This document shows positions 21,122-30,018 of a stretch of 43,265 nt of DNA, one piece after another. The notes beneath the pieces were generated by a model that was given only the letters and a program-made list of their open reading frames with translations, was not told the origin of the DNA and made no database searches. The stretch covers positions 1 to 43,265 of IMG/VR virus record IMGVR_UViG_3300045996_001143; one strand, given 5' to 3'. Position numbers and translations under genes: made by a program. Source of the stretch: a virus. Within the stretch, counting starts at the first letter, position 1, and each line of letters begins with the position of its first letter.

Positions 21122-23608
21122 TTGAGCACAGCCGCTGGGGCTGTCCATGTTGACGTACTCCCCGAGTTCCGCTCCTTTGGAGCCCGTTTCCGAGCCGGCC
21201 TAGGCCGCTCTGTCCGAGCGGCTGGGACCACTGAGTTCCGGCGTCACGGTGAAGCCAGCGGCCGGGCCATGGCCGAGGGGGCCGAGCGCGAGACACGTAG
21301 GCGAGGCGTACGGGGCTTTGTCAGTGCCGGCCGCTCGATGGGTGGGGGGCTCCGAGCTGGGATCGTAGGCAGCATCGGAGGGCTCCCAGGGATCATCTCT
21401 GGGATTATGGGCGGTGTAGTGGTCTCGGCCGTCCACAAGACCACTCAGAGCGCTTCAGACCTAAATGAGACGGTCTCCAAGACCAGCGCCATATTCAAGA
21501 GTGCTACTCCCGAGATCATGTCCTTTGCCGCTAATGCGGCAACATCCCTCGGGATGAGCCGAGCTGAGGCATTAGAAGGAGCCTCAGCCTTTGGGAACTT
21601 CTTCGACCAGATAGGGCTGGCTCGTGGCGAGTCGGTCAAGATGTCCACTTCTCTGGTCAGGATGTCTACAGACCTGGCCAGCTTTAATAATGCCAATCCA
21701 GCCGAGGTCATGGAAGCCTTCCAGGCCGCCACTCGGGGAGAATACGACACACTCCAGCGATTCATCCCAACTATCTCGGCTGCCACGGTCGAGACAGAAG
21801 CTCTCCGGCAAAGCCATAAGAAGAGCGCTGATGACCTTACAGCCGCTGACAAAGCAGCGGCTCTTTACTCTCTCAGCGTTAAGGGGATGGGCCAGGCCCA
21901 AGGGGACTTCGCCAAGACCTCTGGAGGGCTGGCCAATCAGCAAAGGATCTTGGCTGCTAACTGGGCTGATCTCTCGGCCAAGATAGGCCAGATCTTCCTT
22001 CCCGGAGCAATCCGCATGGCCAAGTGGATGAATACCACTCTGATCCCCGTACTTGGCCGCGTGGCATCGTTCCTCTCGGCTGTCTGGGCTCATAAGTGGA
22101 ATGCAGCCGCTGACATCCTGAATGAGTTCCGGGCCAAGATGATTGCTTGGGCTCGGGACACACTCCCCCGGTGGTGGGCAGCTCTCCAGCAACTTGGCTC
22201 CCGACTCGTGGCCTGGATTACGCCACGGATAGGGCCGGCCGCTGTCCAGCTCGCCAAGTGGGGTCTAGCCCTGATCAAGTGGATCACGGGGACCTATTGG
22301 CCCTGGCTGTGGCGGACGGCTCAGAGCCTCGGTACGCGGCTCGTGGCCTGGATCGGGCCTCGTATAGGCCCGGCCGTTGCCAAGCTCCAGGAATGGGGCT
22401 CCCGGCTCGTGGGATGGCTTCTGAGGACAGGTATCCCCTGGCTTGTGGCTCGGCTCACAACCATGGGAGAGAAGCTCGTGGCGTGGATTCGGCCCCGAGT
22501 TCAGCCCATGCTTAATCAGCTTGCGTACTGGGCTGGCCGGTTAGTGGGCTGGCTTCTCTCTACGGGTCTTCCCTGGCTTCAGCGTCGTATGGCTGAGATG
22601 GGAGTAAAGCTGGTCTCCTGGATCGCTCCCCGGATTCCGGGCATGATCGCGGCCCTGGTGGTCTTCGGAATGAAGATGACTGGCTGGATCATCACCAAGG
22701 GAATTCCCATGCTGGTCGTGTCCTCGGCCAAGATGGGAGCGGCGTTTATCGAGGGCCTCAAGGACGGAATCCAGGGCCAGATGAATTCCATAGGCTCCTG
22801 GATCAAGAGTCACATAGTAGACCCGATCATCAGCGCCGTTAAGAACTTCTTTGGCATCCACAGCCCCTCTCGGGTCTTCGAGGGCATAGGCGGAAACCTG
22901 ATCCGGGGTCTGGCCAAAGGTCTGATCGGAGGTAACCCGAGAGCCCTTATAGGTAAGGTCTTTGGCGGTATGCCTCAGGCACTGGGAGCTTTGTTCTCTA
23001 AGGGCCTGATTGGGCTTCAGGGGCTGGGGAGAAGGGCTCTTGACGCTTTGGGCTTTGGAGTTCCGGGAGGGATCTCGGCTGACTTCCTCGGGTCTATCAA
23101 GGGCTTTGGCGGGGCCGGAGTCTCTGGGATCTTGGCCATAGCTCGGGCTCTGGGTAACGGGTTCAATGCTCATACGGACCCCCAGGGAGGCTCAGCCTTT
23201 GACATCTTCGCTTCTGGAGCGGCTAACGCTCGATTGGGAGAAGCTCTGAGGCTGGCTCATAATCTCCTGGGGCTCCGTTACGTGATCACCAATATGATGA
23301 TTGCGTCAGCTCGATCAGCCTGGAACTGGCGTCCCTATACTCCGATAGCCAGCACGGGAGACTTCCGTCACGAAAACCACACTCACGTTTCCTATGATTC
23401 GGGGGGCTGGCTTCCCCCTGGCCATACGATGACCTACAACGGGACCAGACATAACGAGCTGATCTTGACCAAGGCCCAGCAAGACAAGCTCTTTGGCCGG
23501 GCTGGTGGAGACAGGAACTTCTATATCCAGGCTCGTGAGATCCCGGTAGAGCGTGCCATTATCGAAGCTCAGCAACGGGCCGACCTTTTAGAGCGCATAG
23601 GAGCCTGA
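21122..23608 (+). CDS. Tape measure protein with C-terminal M15-like peptidase region
   Basis: An 828-aa protein from TTG21122 behind GGGAGGG. It is the longest tail gene and follows the chaperones. Residues 70-110 contain Gly-rich hydrophobic segments. From about residue 362 there are four consecutive 45-residue units (LVAWIGPRIGP...GIPW...). Near the end, H684-T-D-P-x-G-G-S-A-F-D and H750-E-N-H-T-H-V resemble the zinc-binding motifs of M15 peptidases, suggesting local peptidoglycan cleavage during entry. The peptidase reading comes from motif layout only. Confidence 0.88.
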   Translation: MSTAAGAVHVDVLPEFRSFGARFRAGLGRSVRAAGTTEFRRHGEASGRAMAEGAERETRRRGVRGFVSAGRSMGGGLRAGIVGSIGGLPGIISGIMGGVVVSAVHKTTQSASDLNETVSKTSAIFKSATPEIMSFAANAATSLGMSRAEALEGASAFGNFFDQIGLARGESVKMSTSLVRMSTDLASFNNANPAEVMEAFQAATRGEYDTLQRFIPTISAATVETEALRQSHKKSADDLTAADKAAALYSLSVKGMGQAQGDFAKTSGGLANQQRILAANWADLSAKIGQIFLPGAIRMAKWMNTTLIPVLGRVASFLSAVWAHKWNAAADILNEFRAKMIAWARDTLPRWWAALQQLGSRLVAWITPRIGPAAVQLAKWGLALIKWITGTYWPWLWRTAQSLGTRLVAWIGPRIGPAVAKLQEWGSRLVGWLLRTGIPWLVARLTTMGEKLVAWIRPRVQPMLNQLAYWAGRLVGWLLSTGLPWLQRRMAEMGVKLVSWIAPRIPGMIAALVVFGMKMTGWIITKGIPMLVVSSAKMGAAFIEGLKDGIQGQMNSIGSWIKSHIVDPIISAVKNFFGIHSPSRVFEGIGGNLIRGLAKGLIGGNPRALIGKVFGGMPQALGALFSKGLIGLQGLGRRALDALGFGVPGGISADFLGSIKGFGGAGVSGILAIARALGNGFNAHTDPQGGSAFDIFASGAANARLGEALRLAHNLLGLRYVITNMMIASARSAWNWRPYTPIASTGDFRHENHTHVSYDSGGWLPPGHTMTYNGTRHNELILTKAQQDKLFGRAGGDRNFYIQAREIPVERAIIEAQQRADLLERIGA
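22205..22744 (+). repeat. Four 45-residue (135-bp) units in the tape measure gene
   Basis: Units start at LVAWITPRIGP, LVAWIGPRIGP, LVAWIRPRVQP and LVSWIAPRIPG, each exactly 45 residues apart. A second Trp-rich block (LVGWLLRTGIPWL in unit 2) lies mid-unit. The DNA has diverged but the phase is kept. Confidence 0.8.
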
Positions 23609-23610
23609 GC

Positions 23611-24549
23611 GTGCCAATTCTTGTAGCTCCTGGCTCTGTAGTTCCAGAGACTCCGACTGTTCCAGAGATCGAGGCTACTCAGCTCGACTGGATCTCAGCC
23701 TCTGGAGAGATAATCCGGCTAACGGACTGGTACGCCCTGGATTCTGGCCTAATGGTGATGCCTGGAGTGCTGGGCCATCTCATGCCGAGCTGGGAATTCT
23801 ACTCAGACACAAGCCCAGCCTTTGACGGAGAAAGTATCCGGGGAGTCCGAGCTGGACCGCGCAATATTACAGTCCCGGTCTTGATGTGGGGACCTGACCG
23901 GAATACGTGTCTAGATATCTTCCATCGGTTGATCTCTTCCCTCAATCCCCGGAACGGGATAGGGACTCTGGTCTTTACTGAGCCAAGTGGCCGGTCTTAC
24001 TCTATCCAGGGCTACTACGCTTCAGGCTTTGAGGGGGACGATAACGACGACGAAACTGGACGACACTGGATAACGGCTGTCCTGGTCTTCCGATGCCCTC
24101 GGCCGTACTTTGAGGGAGATATAGTTTCCTACACTTGGCAGCTAGCCGAGACTCCTGGAAACTTCTTCCCGTTCTTCCCTCTAAACGTGTCCCCCAGCCA
24201 GGTACTTGGGAGTCTAGAGATCGTCAATATTGGGGATGCTGAAGCCTTTCCGATCTGGGATCTCTCTGGCCCCTATACCTCGATCACTCTTGAGAACTTG
24301 TCCACTGGAAAGAGCTTGATCATAGCTAAGGACGCTCTAGCGGGACAAGTAGCCGTGATCGACACGACTGAGGGAGTTAAGACGGCTGTCCTAGACGGCT
24401 CTACGAATCTCTATGAGTGGATGAGCCTTACCAGCTCTCTCTGGCCGCTCCGTCCCGGATCTAATCAGATCTCTATCTCTCTGTCCGGAGCTACCACTGG
24501 AGCATCTGCCACGCTCACTTATCGGCCCCGATACCTAGCAGGGGTCTGA
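23611..24549 (+). CDS. Distal tail (Dit-like) protein
   Basis: A 312-aa protein starting at GTG23611, 2 nt after the tape measure stop. It is beta-rich with the actinophage pattern GWTDLTDWYAL-like start (here RLTDWYALDSGLMVMPG) and a mid-protein GRHWITAVLVFRCPRPYFEG strand. Dit hubs link the tail tube to the tip. The gene order (tape measure, Dit, Gp37-like) supports it. Confidence 0.8.
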   Translation: MPILVAPGSVVPETPTVPEIEATQLDWISASGEIIRLTDWYALDSGLMVMPGVLGHLMPSWEFYSDTSPAFDGESIRGVRAGPRNITVPVLMWGPDRNTCLDIFHRLISSLNPRNGIGTLVFTEPSGRSYSIQGYYASGFEGDDNDDETGRHWITAVLVFRCPRPYFEGDIVSYTWQLAETPGNFFPFFPLNVSPSQVLGSLEIVNIGDAEAFPIWDLSGPYTSITLENLSTGKSLIIAKDALAGQVAVIDTTEGVKTAVLDGSTNLYEWMSLTSSLWPLRPGSNQISISLSGATTGASATLTYRPRYLAGV

Positions 24550-24550
24550 C

Positions 24551-25813
24551 ATGGCACTAGTGGACCTCCATGTCTTCATCCGGGACATTAACCGAAAGCT
24601 TCTGACTGAGATCGATGATTACAAGAAACTGACTTACCGTCCCTCTTTTAATGATGTGGGGACATGGATTCTGGACTTGAATCTGCACGCGGCTAAGGCT
24701 CCATTCCTTGATCCTCGGGCCGGGGGAAGCAATCCAGGAGGGGGGATCATCGTCGTCCGTAACGGCTCGATCCTGTTCTCCGGTCCTATCGACTACTACC
24801 AAGGGAAGGGCTCGGCCGAGGATCAATCTTCTGATGATCTTGTCGTGTCCGGCTTTGACGATAACGCTGTGCTGGAGCAAAGGACTGTCTGGCCTGTGCC
24901 GGCCAATGCCTTCACAGCCCAGGGAGCTACGGCCTTCTATGAGATCTCCGGAGCAAGTACCAAGATGGAGACCCTTATGAGATCTCTGGTCAACGTCCAG
25001 ACTGGGCCAGGGGCTCGGGTTGAGCGCCGGACTCCGGGACTCGTCCTTTTGGCTGACAGTCTCCGAGGGACCAATACGGCCTATCGTGGCAAGTTCCGCT
25101 TTGAAACGGTGATCCAGGCTCTCCGAGAGATTGCCAAAGCTGCTCCATCGGGCCTGTCTGGTCCGTTCGGCCGAGGGGGGCTTGGTTTCCGAGTCACTCA
25201 GAACATGACCGGCACGGCTCTAGAGTTCACGGTCTATGACATCGCTAACCGGATCAATATCGCCAAGTTCTCCCCCGAGCTGGGAAACCTGATCGAGTGG
25301 GACTATTCGGCTCAAAGGCCGGCCACGACGTTTCTCGGGCTTGGGGCTGGGCGCACAGCCGCATTCAGCAACGGGCCTACCGTGGCATCTAACCTCTACG
25401 CCTACGAGCGGACAGATCTGATGTTCCCCAGCCTCCGAGCTGAGGACTTCGAGGATGTGGGGGAGGTAGACCCAGCCGCTACGGACGCTCAGGCCCAGCT
25501 AGATGAAAGGGCCGAGAGTCACTACGACAGTAACGCCGGCCAGGTAGGGGCGACCTTTAAGCTCCTGGATACTGAGAGTGTCAAGTTCTATGACCATTGG
25601 CGCATCGGAGATTACGTGTCTGTCCGGATGCCCAATCTGACGCTCCAGGAACAAGTCCGCTCGATTACGCTAGAGTATGACGCTGACCGGAACGAGCAAA
25701 TAACGGCCACTGTAGGGACTGAAGACGGGGCCTATAAACGCAGGACTCCGGGAATCTACCGGAGAATTAACGGAGTATCGCGCAAAGTGGCCAAACTGGA
25801 GGTCCGGCAATAA
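24551..25813 (+). CDS. ReqiPepy6 Gp37-like tail-tip protein
   Basis: A 420-aa protein with the family's opening pattern: a strand-rich VFIRDINRKLLTEIDDYKKL, then FNDVGTWILDLNL and a GIIVVRNGSILFSGPI stretch. It is the tail hub or tip protein in many actinophages, analogous to Tal. It runs directly into the next gene with a 1-nt overlap. Confidence 0.88.
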   Translation: MALVDLHVFIRDINRKLLTEIDDYKKLTYRPSFNDVGTWILDLNLHAAKAPFLDPRAGGSNPGGGIIVVRNGSILFSGPIDYYQGKGSAEDQSSDDLVVSGFDDNAVLEQRTVWPVPANAFTAQGATAFYEISGASTKMETLMRSLVNVQTGPGARVERRTPGLVLLADSLRGTNTAYRGKFRFETVIQALREIAKAAPSGLSGPFGRGGLGFRVTQNMTGTALEFTVYDIANRINIAKFSPELGNLIEWDYSAQRPATTFLGLGAGRTAAFSNGPTVASNLYAYERTDLMFPSLRAEDFEDVGEVDPAATDAQAQLDERAESHYDSNAGQVGATFKLLDTESVKFYDHWRIGDYVSVRMPNLTLQEQVRSITLEYDADRNEQITATVGTEDGAYKRRTPGIYRRINGVSRKVAKLEVRQ

Positions 25814-26757
25814 TGGCAGAGACTAGCCTTCCATTCTCGACTAGCCCTGTAGCTACTGAAGCTCAGTGGAGTTCTCTGATCGGGTCTCTTGGCATGGTGG
25901 ACGGAGTGGATGCTAACGATCCGACTGGCACAGTCCTTAAAGTTACGGCTAACGGGACCAGCACTCTCTCAATAGCAGAGGGAGAAGCTATGGTAAACGG
26001 CTTCTATTACAATAACTCGGCTGTACTGAACAAGACTGTCCCGAATAATGCCGGAGGAACTTCACGGATTGACCGAGTAGTGCTCCGATGCTCTCAGACC
26101 GCTAACAGTGTGGTGGTTACCTATCTCACTGGAGGTTCCTCGGCTCCGACGATTGCTAACGACCGAGACGACATATTCGATATTCCCCTGGCCAAGATCA
26201 CAGTCCCGGCCGGTACAGCCTCAGTCCCTCCAGGTAACGTCGTGGATGAGCGATGGTTTAGAGGTAAGGGAGTCGCCTCCAGCCTTTCCGCTTATCGACG
26301 GCCGGCCTATTACGGCCAGATCATTATCGAGGGTCCTGGAACTGATCCGAACATTTACATGGGATCGGGAGCCAATTCCTGGACTCAGCTCTTCCCTGTC
26401 CTTAGGTCAGCAGCTACGTGGACTGTTGTTTCTTTTGCTACTGGTTGGGAGAATCTGAACAGTGGAGATTACGCTGATGTGGCATATACCAAGTTAGCTA
26501 ATAACATGGTAAAGATTAGGGGCAATGCTCGGGCTTCTTCTGATCGTCCTAATGATTCTCGGATATTTACTCTTCCGTCTGGATTCCGGCCAGGATCTCG
26601 GGAAGTGTTTCAGAATTCGTCCTCTGATACGGACTATACGACTAGCCCTTGGACCGGCCGAGTTGATGTCCTGCCTAATGGTGAAGTTCATTACTATTCT
26701 GAAATGTCTGCGGACCAATGGGTTTCCCTATCTAATGTATTTTTCCAAGCGGTCTGA
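25813..26757 (+). CDS. Tail-tip / upper baseplate-like protein
   Basis: A 314-aa protein. The first 150 residues match a common actinophage tail protein: SPVATEAQWSSLIGSLG at the start, EGEAMVNGFYYNN, then RIDRVVLRCSQTANSVVVTYLTG. The C-terminal third is beta-rich and could be receptor-facing. The last 300 bases are AT-richer than the rest. It precedes the fibres, consistent with a baseplate or adaptor role. Confidence 0.75.
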   Translation: MAETSLPFSTSPVATEAQWSSLIGSLGMVDGVDANDPTGTVLKVTANGTSTLSIAEGEAMVNGFYYNNSAVLNKTVPNNAGGTSRIDRVVLRCSQTANSVVVTYLTGGSSAPTIANDRDDIFDIPLAKITVPAGTASVPPGNVVDERWFRGKGVASSLSAYRRPAYYGQIIIEGPGTDPNIYMGSGANSWTQLFPVLRSAATWTVVSFATGWENLNSGDYADVAYTKLANNMVKIRGNARASSDRPNDSRIFTLPSGFRPGSREVFQNSSSDTDYTTSPWTGRVDVLPNGEVHYYSEMSADQWVSLSNVFFQAV

Positions 26758-26772
26758 ATTGAGAGCCCTTAG

Positions 26773-28890
26773 ATGACTCGTTATTTGTTCGGACTATCTC
26801 CGGCTGATTTTGCTGTAGAAGTTGTAGGAGATGAGTTAGAGTTACGTCCTGGAGCTGTAGGTAATGTATATGGCTCGTACTCTGGTTCAGATCAGATTGT
26901 CGATCTACAAACTCCTGAAGGAAACCCGATTACTGTTGTAACGGCTGATGATTCAGGAAGGATCGGCTTTCTCGGACCAGACAATGTACTGACCACGTAT
27001 ATAGATTTTGGGCATGGGCGTTTTGCTCTTCAGGCTCTTGACATCACGGCCATCTTGGAAGCTCAGAATACTTCCATAGCAGACTTCCAGGACCAGATCA
27101 ATGGAATCAGTGGGGGCCAACAGTTCATGTATGTGAACCCCTTGGCCGCTAATGACACTCAGGACGGCCGGACCTGGAACAAAGCCAAGAAGACCTTGGC
27201 CGCTGCTATTGCCGCTGGCGTCAAGGGAGACATGATCTTGCTTGGCCCAGGAGCCCATGACTGTGGCTCCGGAGTGGACATGCCCAGAGACAAGATTATG
27301 GCGGTCCATGGCATGGTCCCTCTAAATCAAAAGCAGCACGCCTCTACATCCACAGTGGGCCAGGCTGTCCTGACCTCTACGGCCGGCACGCGGCCGGCCT
27401 ATTACATCCGGATTCCAGCCTCCCCAGCTCCTGGAGGGGCCAATGTCTATGGAGGATCATTCCAGAACTTTTATATAGACGGAGACAAACTGGCAGACAC
27501 AGGAGCGGCTATAGAAGCTCATGCTGTTAACTATGTGTCTGTCATAGGAGTGCGAGGACGAGCCCAGACCCCTGTCAATACTCGGGTTCTTGTCAGGTCT
27601 GACCGAACCAATGGCGACGATGCTTCCTGGTGGACTTTCCGAGAATGCGGCACTTACAGTATGCGAGGGCCAGAGATGGACGGGAACTACATTACGATTG
27701 ACGAGAGTTGTGCGTTTATGCATACCTCTCCCGGAGTAGGTCCTGGGGTCAAGATCACTGGAGGGACTCAGCCTAAGATCCGTTGTGATTTAGAGGGCTG
27801 GGATACAGGGGTATACCTGGACGGATGTCGAGGCCCAATCGTGGCCACTACAGGAGAGTCCCTTACTACCTCTGTTTATGCCAAAGACTGCTATGCCGGG
27901 GATATTAGCCATATGTCCTATGCGGCTACCGGTAATTCTAAGATTGTTATGGACGGGGGAGGCTATTCCGGATCAGGGGCTGAGCTACCCAACTTTGTCC
28001 GGACTCCGAATGAAGTTCAGCGGCTTAATAACCCGAATTTCATCCTGATCAGCCATCGGGCTGAGACTTTGCCACTCCAGAAGATGGCGGCTAGTGGTGG
28101 CCTGATCAATCACACCTTGGCTAATCAGGTCAATCCGGGCTTGGAGATCGAGCCTCAGCTAACCCAGGATGCTTACTCCATGACAGGGCTTACCTTGGAG
28201 TATTGGAATGGCTCGGCCTGGGTAGCCTGGACCGGCCTAGCGGCTGGTAGTGATGTCCACACTCTCCATGTTCAGGACTCCAGTGGAATCACGATAGACG
28301 AGACTCATAAGCGCTTCCGGGTCCGTAACACACTTTCCCTGGTAGGTAATGGGGGAGGCCGGCTGATCGGTCGGCTGATCCAAAGCTCAGGAGCTACTGG
28401 GACTATCACATGCCGGGCCTTGGATGGCTCCATGGTCGAGGACACGGCTAAGACTGTTGTCCTGTCCTTCTCTTCCCCGGCCTCCCGCCGTGGATTCTGG
28501 GCGGATATGGGCCTGCCCAGTGCGACCTTTATCGAAGTCGAGTTTAATCTCGGGATCTCCGGGGTCCAGACAGCCACTCTGAGAAGGCTCGCTCTTCTTA
28601 CTTCTGAGGTCCATGCCAATAACTTTGGCCGAGAGCTGAGAGGATCGCTCACGCCTCAGGGCAACGTTACCGGGGCTCGGGGAGATACCTACCACTGCAC
28701 TGGAGCCAGCATAGCGGCTGATGCCGGCTGGTATCAGCATAACGGGACGGCCTGGATTAAGCTGATCGGCCGGCCAGCTTCTGGAGCTACAGCAATCACG
28801 GGATCTCGGGCCAACCCTGAACAAGCCTTGGCCAATCTTCTTACCGAGCTAGCCGCTCGGGGAATCATCATCAATAGCACTAGTGCGTAA
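26773..28890 (+). CDS. Tail fibre with beta-helix (pectate lyase-like) region
   Basis: A 705-aa protein. The first 95 or so residues are an adaptor domain shared with the next gene (FGLSPADFAVEV, RIGFLGPDNV, YIDFGHGRFAL). A beta-solenoid pattern follows: TWNKAKKTLAAAIAAGVKGDMILLGPG, then many short strands with Gly turns through residue 410 or so. The C-terminal part is a further beta domain. This layout is typical of fibres or tailspikes that bind or degrade surface glycans. The enzyme activity is not proved by any visible catalytic triad. The first 150 bases are AT-richer than the rest. Confidence 0.82.
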   Translation: MTRYLFGLSPADFAVEVVGDELELRPGAVGNVYGSYSGSDQIVDLQTPEGNPITVVTADDSGRIGFLGPDNVLTTYIDFGHGRFALQALDITAILEAQNTSIADFQDQINGISGGQQFMYVNPLAANDTQDGRTWNKAKKTLAAAIAAGVKGDMILLGPGAHDCGSGVDMPRDKIMAVHGMVPLNQKQHASTSTVGQAVLTSTAGTRPAYYIRIPASPAPGGANVYGGSFQNFYIDGDKLADTGAAIEAHAVNYVSVIGVRGRAQTPVNTRVLVRSDRTNGDDASWWTFRECGTYSMRGPEMDGNYITIDESCAFMHTSPGVGPGVKITGGTQPKIRCDLEGWDTGVYLDGCRGPIVATTGESLTTSVYAKDCYAGDISHMSYAATGNSKIVMDGGGYSGSGAELPNFVRTPNEVQRLNNPNFILISHRAETLPLQKMAASGGLINHTLANQVNPGLEIEPQLTQDAYSMTGLTLEYWNGSAWVAWTGLAAGSDVHTLHVQDSSGITIDETHKRFRVRNTLSLVGNGGGRLIGRLIQSSGATGTITCRALDGSMVEDTAKTVVLSFSSPASRRGFWADMGLPSATFIEVEFNLGISGVQTATLRRLALLTSEVHANNFGRELRGSLTPQGNVTGARGDTYHCTGASIAADAGWYQHNGTAWIKLIGRPASGATAITGSRANPEQALANLLTELAARGIIINSTSA

Positions 28891-28901
28891 GGGATCTGAT
28901 T

Positions 28902-29531
28902 GTGGCTCGTCACCAATTTGGACTTAGCTCGGCTGACTTAGCCCTAGAACGTCTAGAAGATGAGCTAAGGGTACGTCCAGGATCAGTAGGCACAGTTTGG
29001 GACGCATACATTGGAGGAAGTCAATTAACTGATCTTCAAAATCTCGGACTTTCAAGTGTTACCGAAGTTATAGCTGATTCAGATGGACGAGTCGGATTTT
29101 GGGGACCAGATGAAGTCTTCCTGGTCTATGTAGATTTTGGCTGGGGTCGATTCGCTATGTCAGCTATCGATCTAGGAGACATTCTCAGTAATGCCATAGA
29201 AAGAATTACGACACTAGAAGCCCCTATTTCTGTCAATATTCAGACAGGAGCAAGCTATACTCTTGCTCTAGCTGATGCAGAAAACAGAGTTGAAAGGAAT
29301 AATGCTAGCGCGCACACAACTACCGTCCCCCCAAACTCATCAGTACCGTTTCCTCTAGAAACCACAATTCTGTTACGTAATTACGGAACAGGGGCTATGA
29401 GTATCGTAGCCGGATCAGGAGTCACAATTAGGAGCAGAGGGGGGTCACTGTCCTTGGCCGGCCAGTATTCCTCTGCACTTCTTACAAAGCGTGGAACTGA
29501 TGAGTGGATGCTAGACGGAGACCTGACATAA
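28902..29531 (+). CDS. Short tail fibre with duplicated N-terminal adaptor
   Basis: A 209-aa protein starting at GTG28902. Residues 1-95 or so align with the preceding fibre without large gaps, roughly half identical by eye (FGLSSADLALER, RVGFWGPDEV, YVDFGWGRFAM). The rest is a small beta domain ending SGVTIRSRGGSLSLAGQ and KRGTDEWMLDGDL, an ending common in phage fibres. The gene is distinctly AT-richer (about 45% GC at 29221-29280). It may be an alternative or accessory receptor-binding fibre or a recent acquisition. Confidence 0.78.
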   Translation: MARHQFGLSSADLALERLEDELRVRPGSVGTVWDAYIGGSQLTDLQNLGLSSVTEVIADSDGRVGFWGPDEVFLVYVDFGWGRFAMSAIDLGDILSNAIERITTLEAPISVNIQTGASYTLALADAENRVERNNASAHTTTVPPNSSVPFPLETTILLRNYGTGAMSIVAGSGVTIRSRGGSLSLAGQYSSALLTKRGTDEWMLDGDLT

Positions 29532-29564
29532 TCGTATCCATAATTAAGGAAAGGAAGACTTACC

Positions 29565-29981
29565 ATGGCCGTCGGCCTCAACCCTGCTATTGCGAATTCA
29601 CTTCTGGATGCGCTTCTCAATCAAACGAACTACACCGCTCCTACCACTATCGCTATCCAGCTTCATACTGGTGATCCAGGAGCGGCCGGTACTGCCAACA
29701 TCGCTCAAGGTGGAGCGGGCAGCCAAACTCGCAAAGACATTACGGCGGCCTTTCCGGCCGCTGCGGCTGGGTCATGTACCAATAACGTGGATATTGCATG
29801 GACAGCCGGGGAAGTGGACGTAGCTGAGGACTACACGCACTATTCCATCTGGACATCAGCTACTCCCGGTTCAGGAACCTTTCTATGGTCGGGAGTGATC
29901 ACGGCTAACGCTGTCTTGGTGGGAGACCAATTCAAGATCTTGTCCGGTGGCCTGGCTGTTACCTTCGCTCTGGCCGCGTAA
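29565..29981 (+). CDS. Phage tail-associated beta protein
   Basis: A 138-aa protein with a pattern frequent among actinophage tail genes: AIANSLLDALLNQTNYTAP, then TTIAIQLHTGDPGAAGTAN and YTHYSIWTSATPGSGTFLW. AAGGAAAGGAAGAC lies upstream of ATG29565. It is probably a minor structural protein of the tail tip. Exact role unknown. Confidence 0.7.
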   Translation: MAVGLNPAIANSLLDALLNQTNYTAPTTIAIQLHTGDPGAAGTANIAQGGAGSQTRKDITAAFPAAAAGSCTNNVDIAWTAGEVDVAEDYTHYSIWTSATPGSGTFLWSGVITANAVLVGDQFKILSGGLAVTFALAA

Positions 29982-29988
29982 TCCTCAG

Positions 29989-30003
29989 AGGGCTTTGAGC
30001 CCT
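29989..30003 (+). terminator. Small hairpin between tail genes
   Basis: AGGGCT-TTG-AGCCCT, a 6-bp stem with a 3-nt loop, no T-run. It could be a weak attenuator. The downstream bases include the 11-mer CCCTAAGAACG, which also occurs at 9394 and 38017. Confidence 0.3.
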
Positions 30004-30018
30004 AAGAACGGGTAACCA

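Noticed and set aside
21584-23173. Leftward frames of about 200 aa opposite the tape measure
   Set aside because: They are shadows of the tape measure; no starts with ribosome sites and no domain-like sequence.
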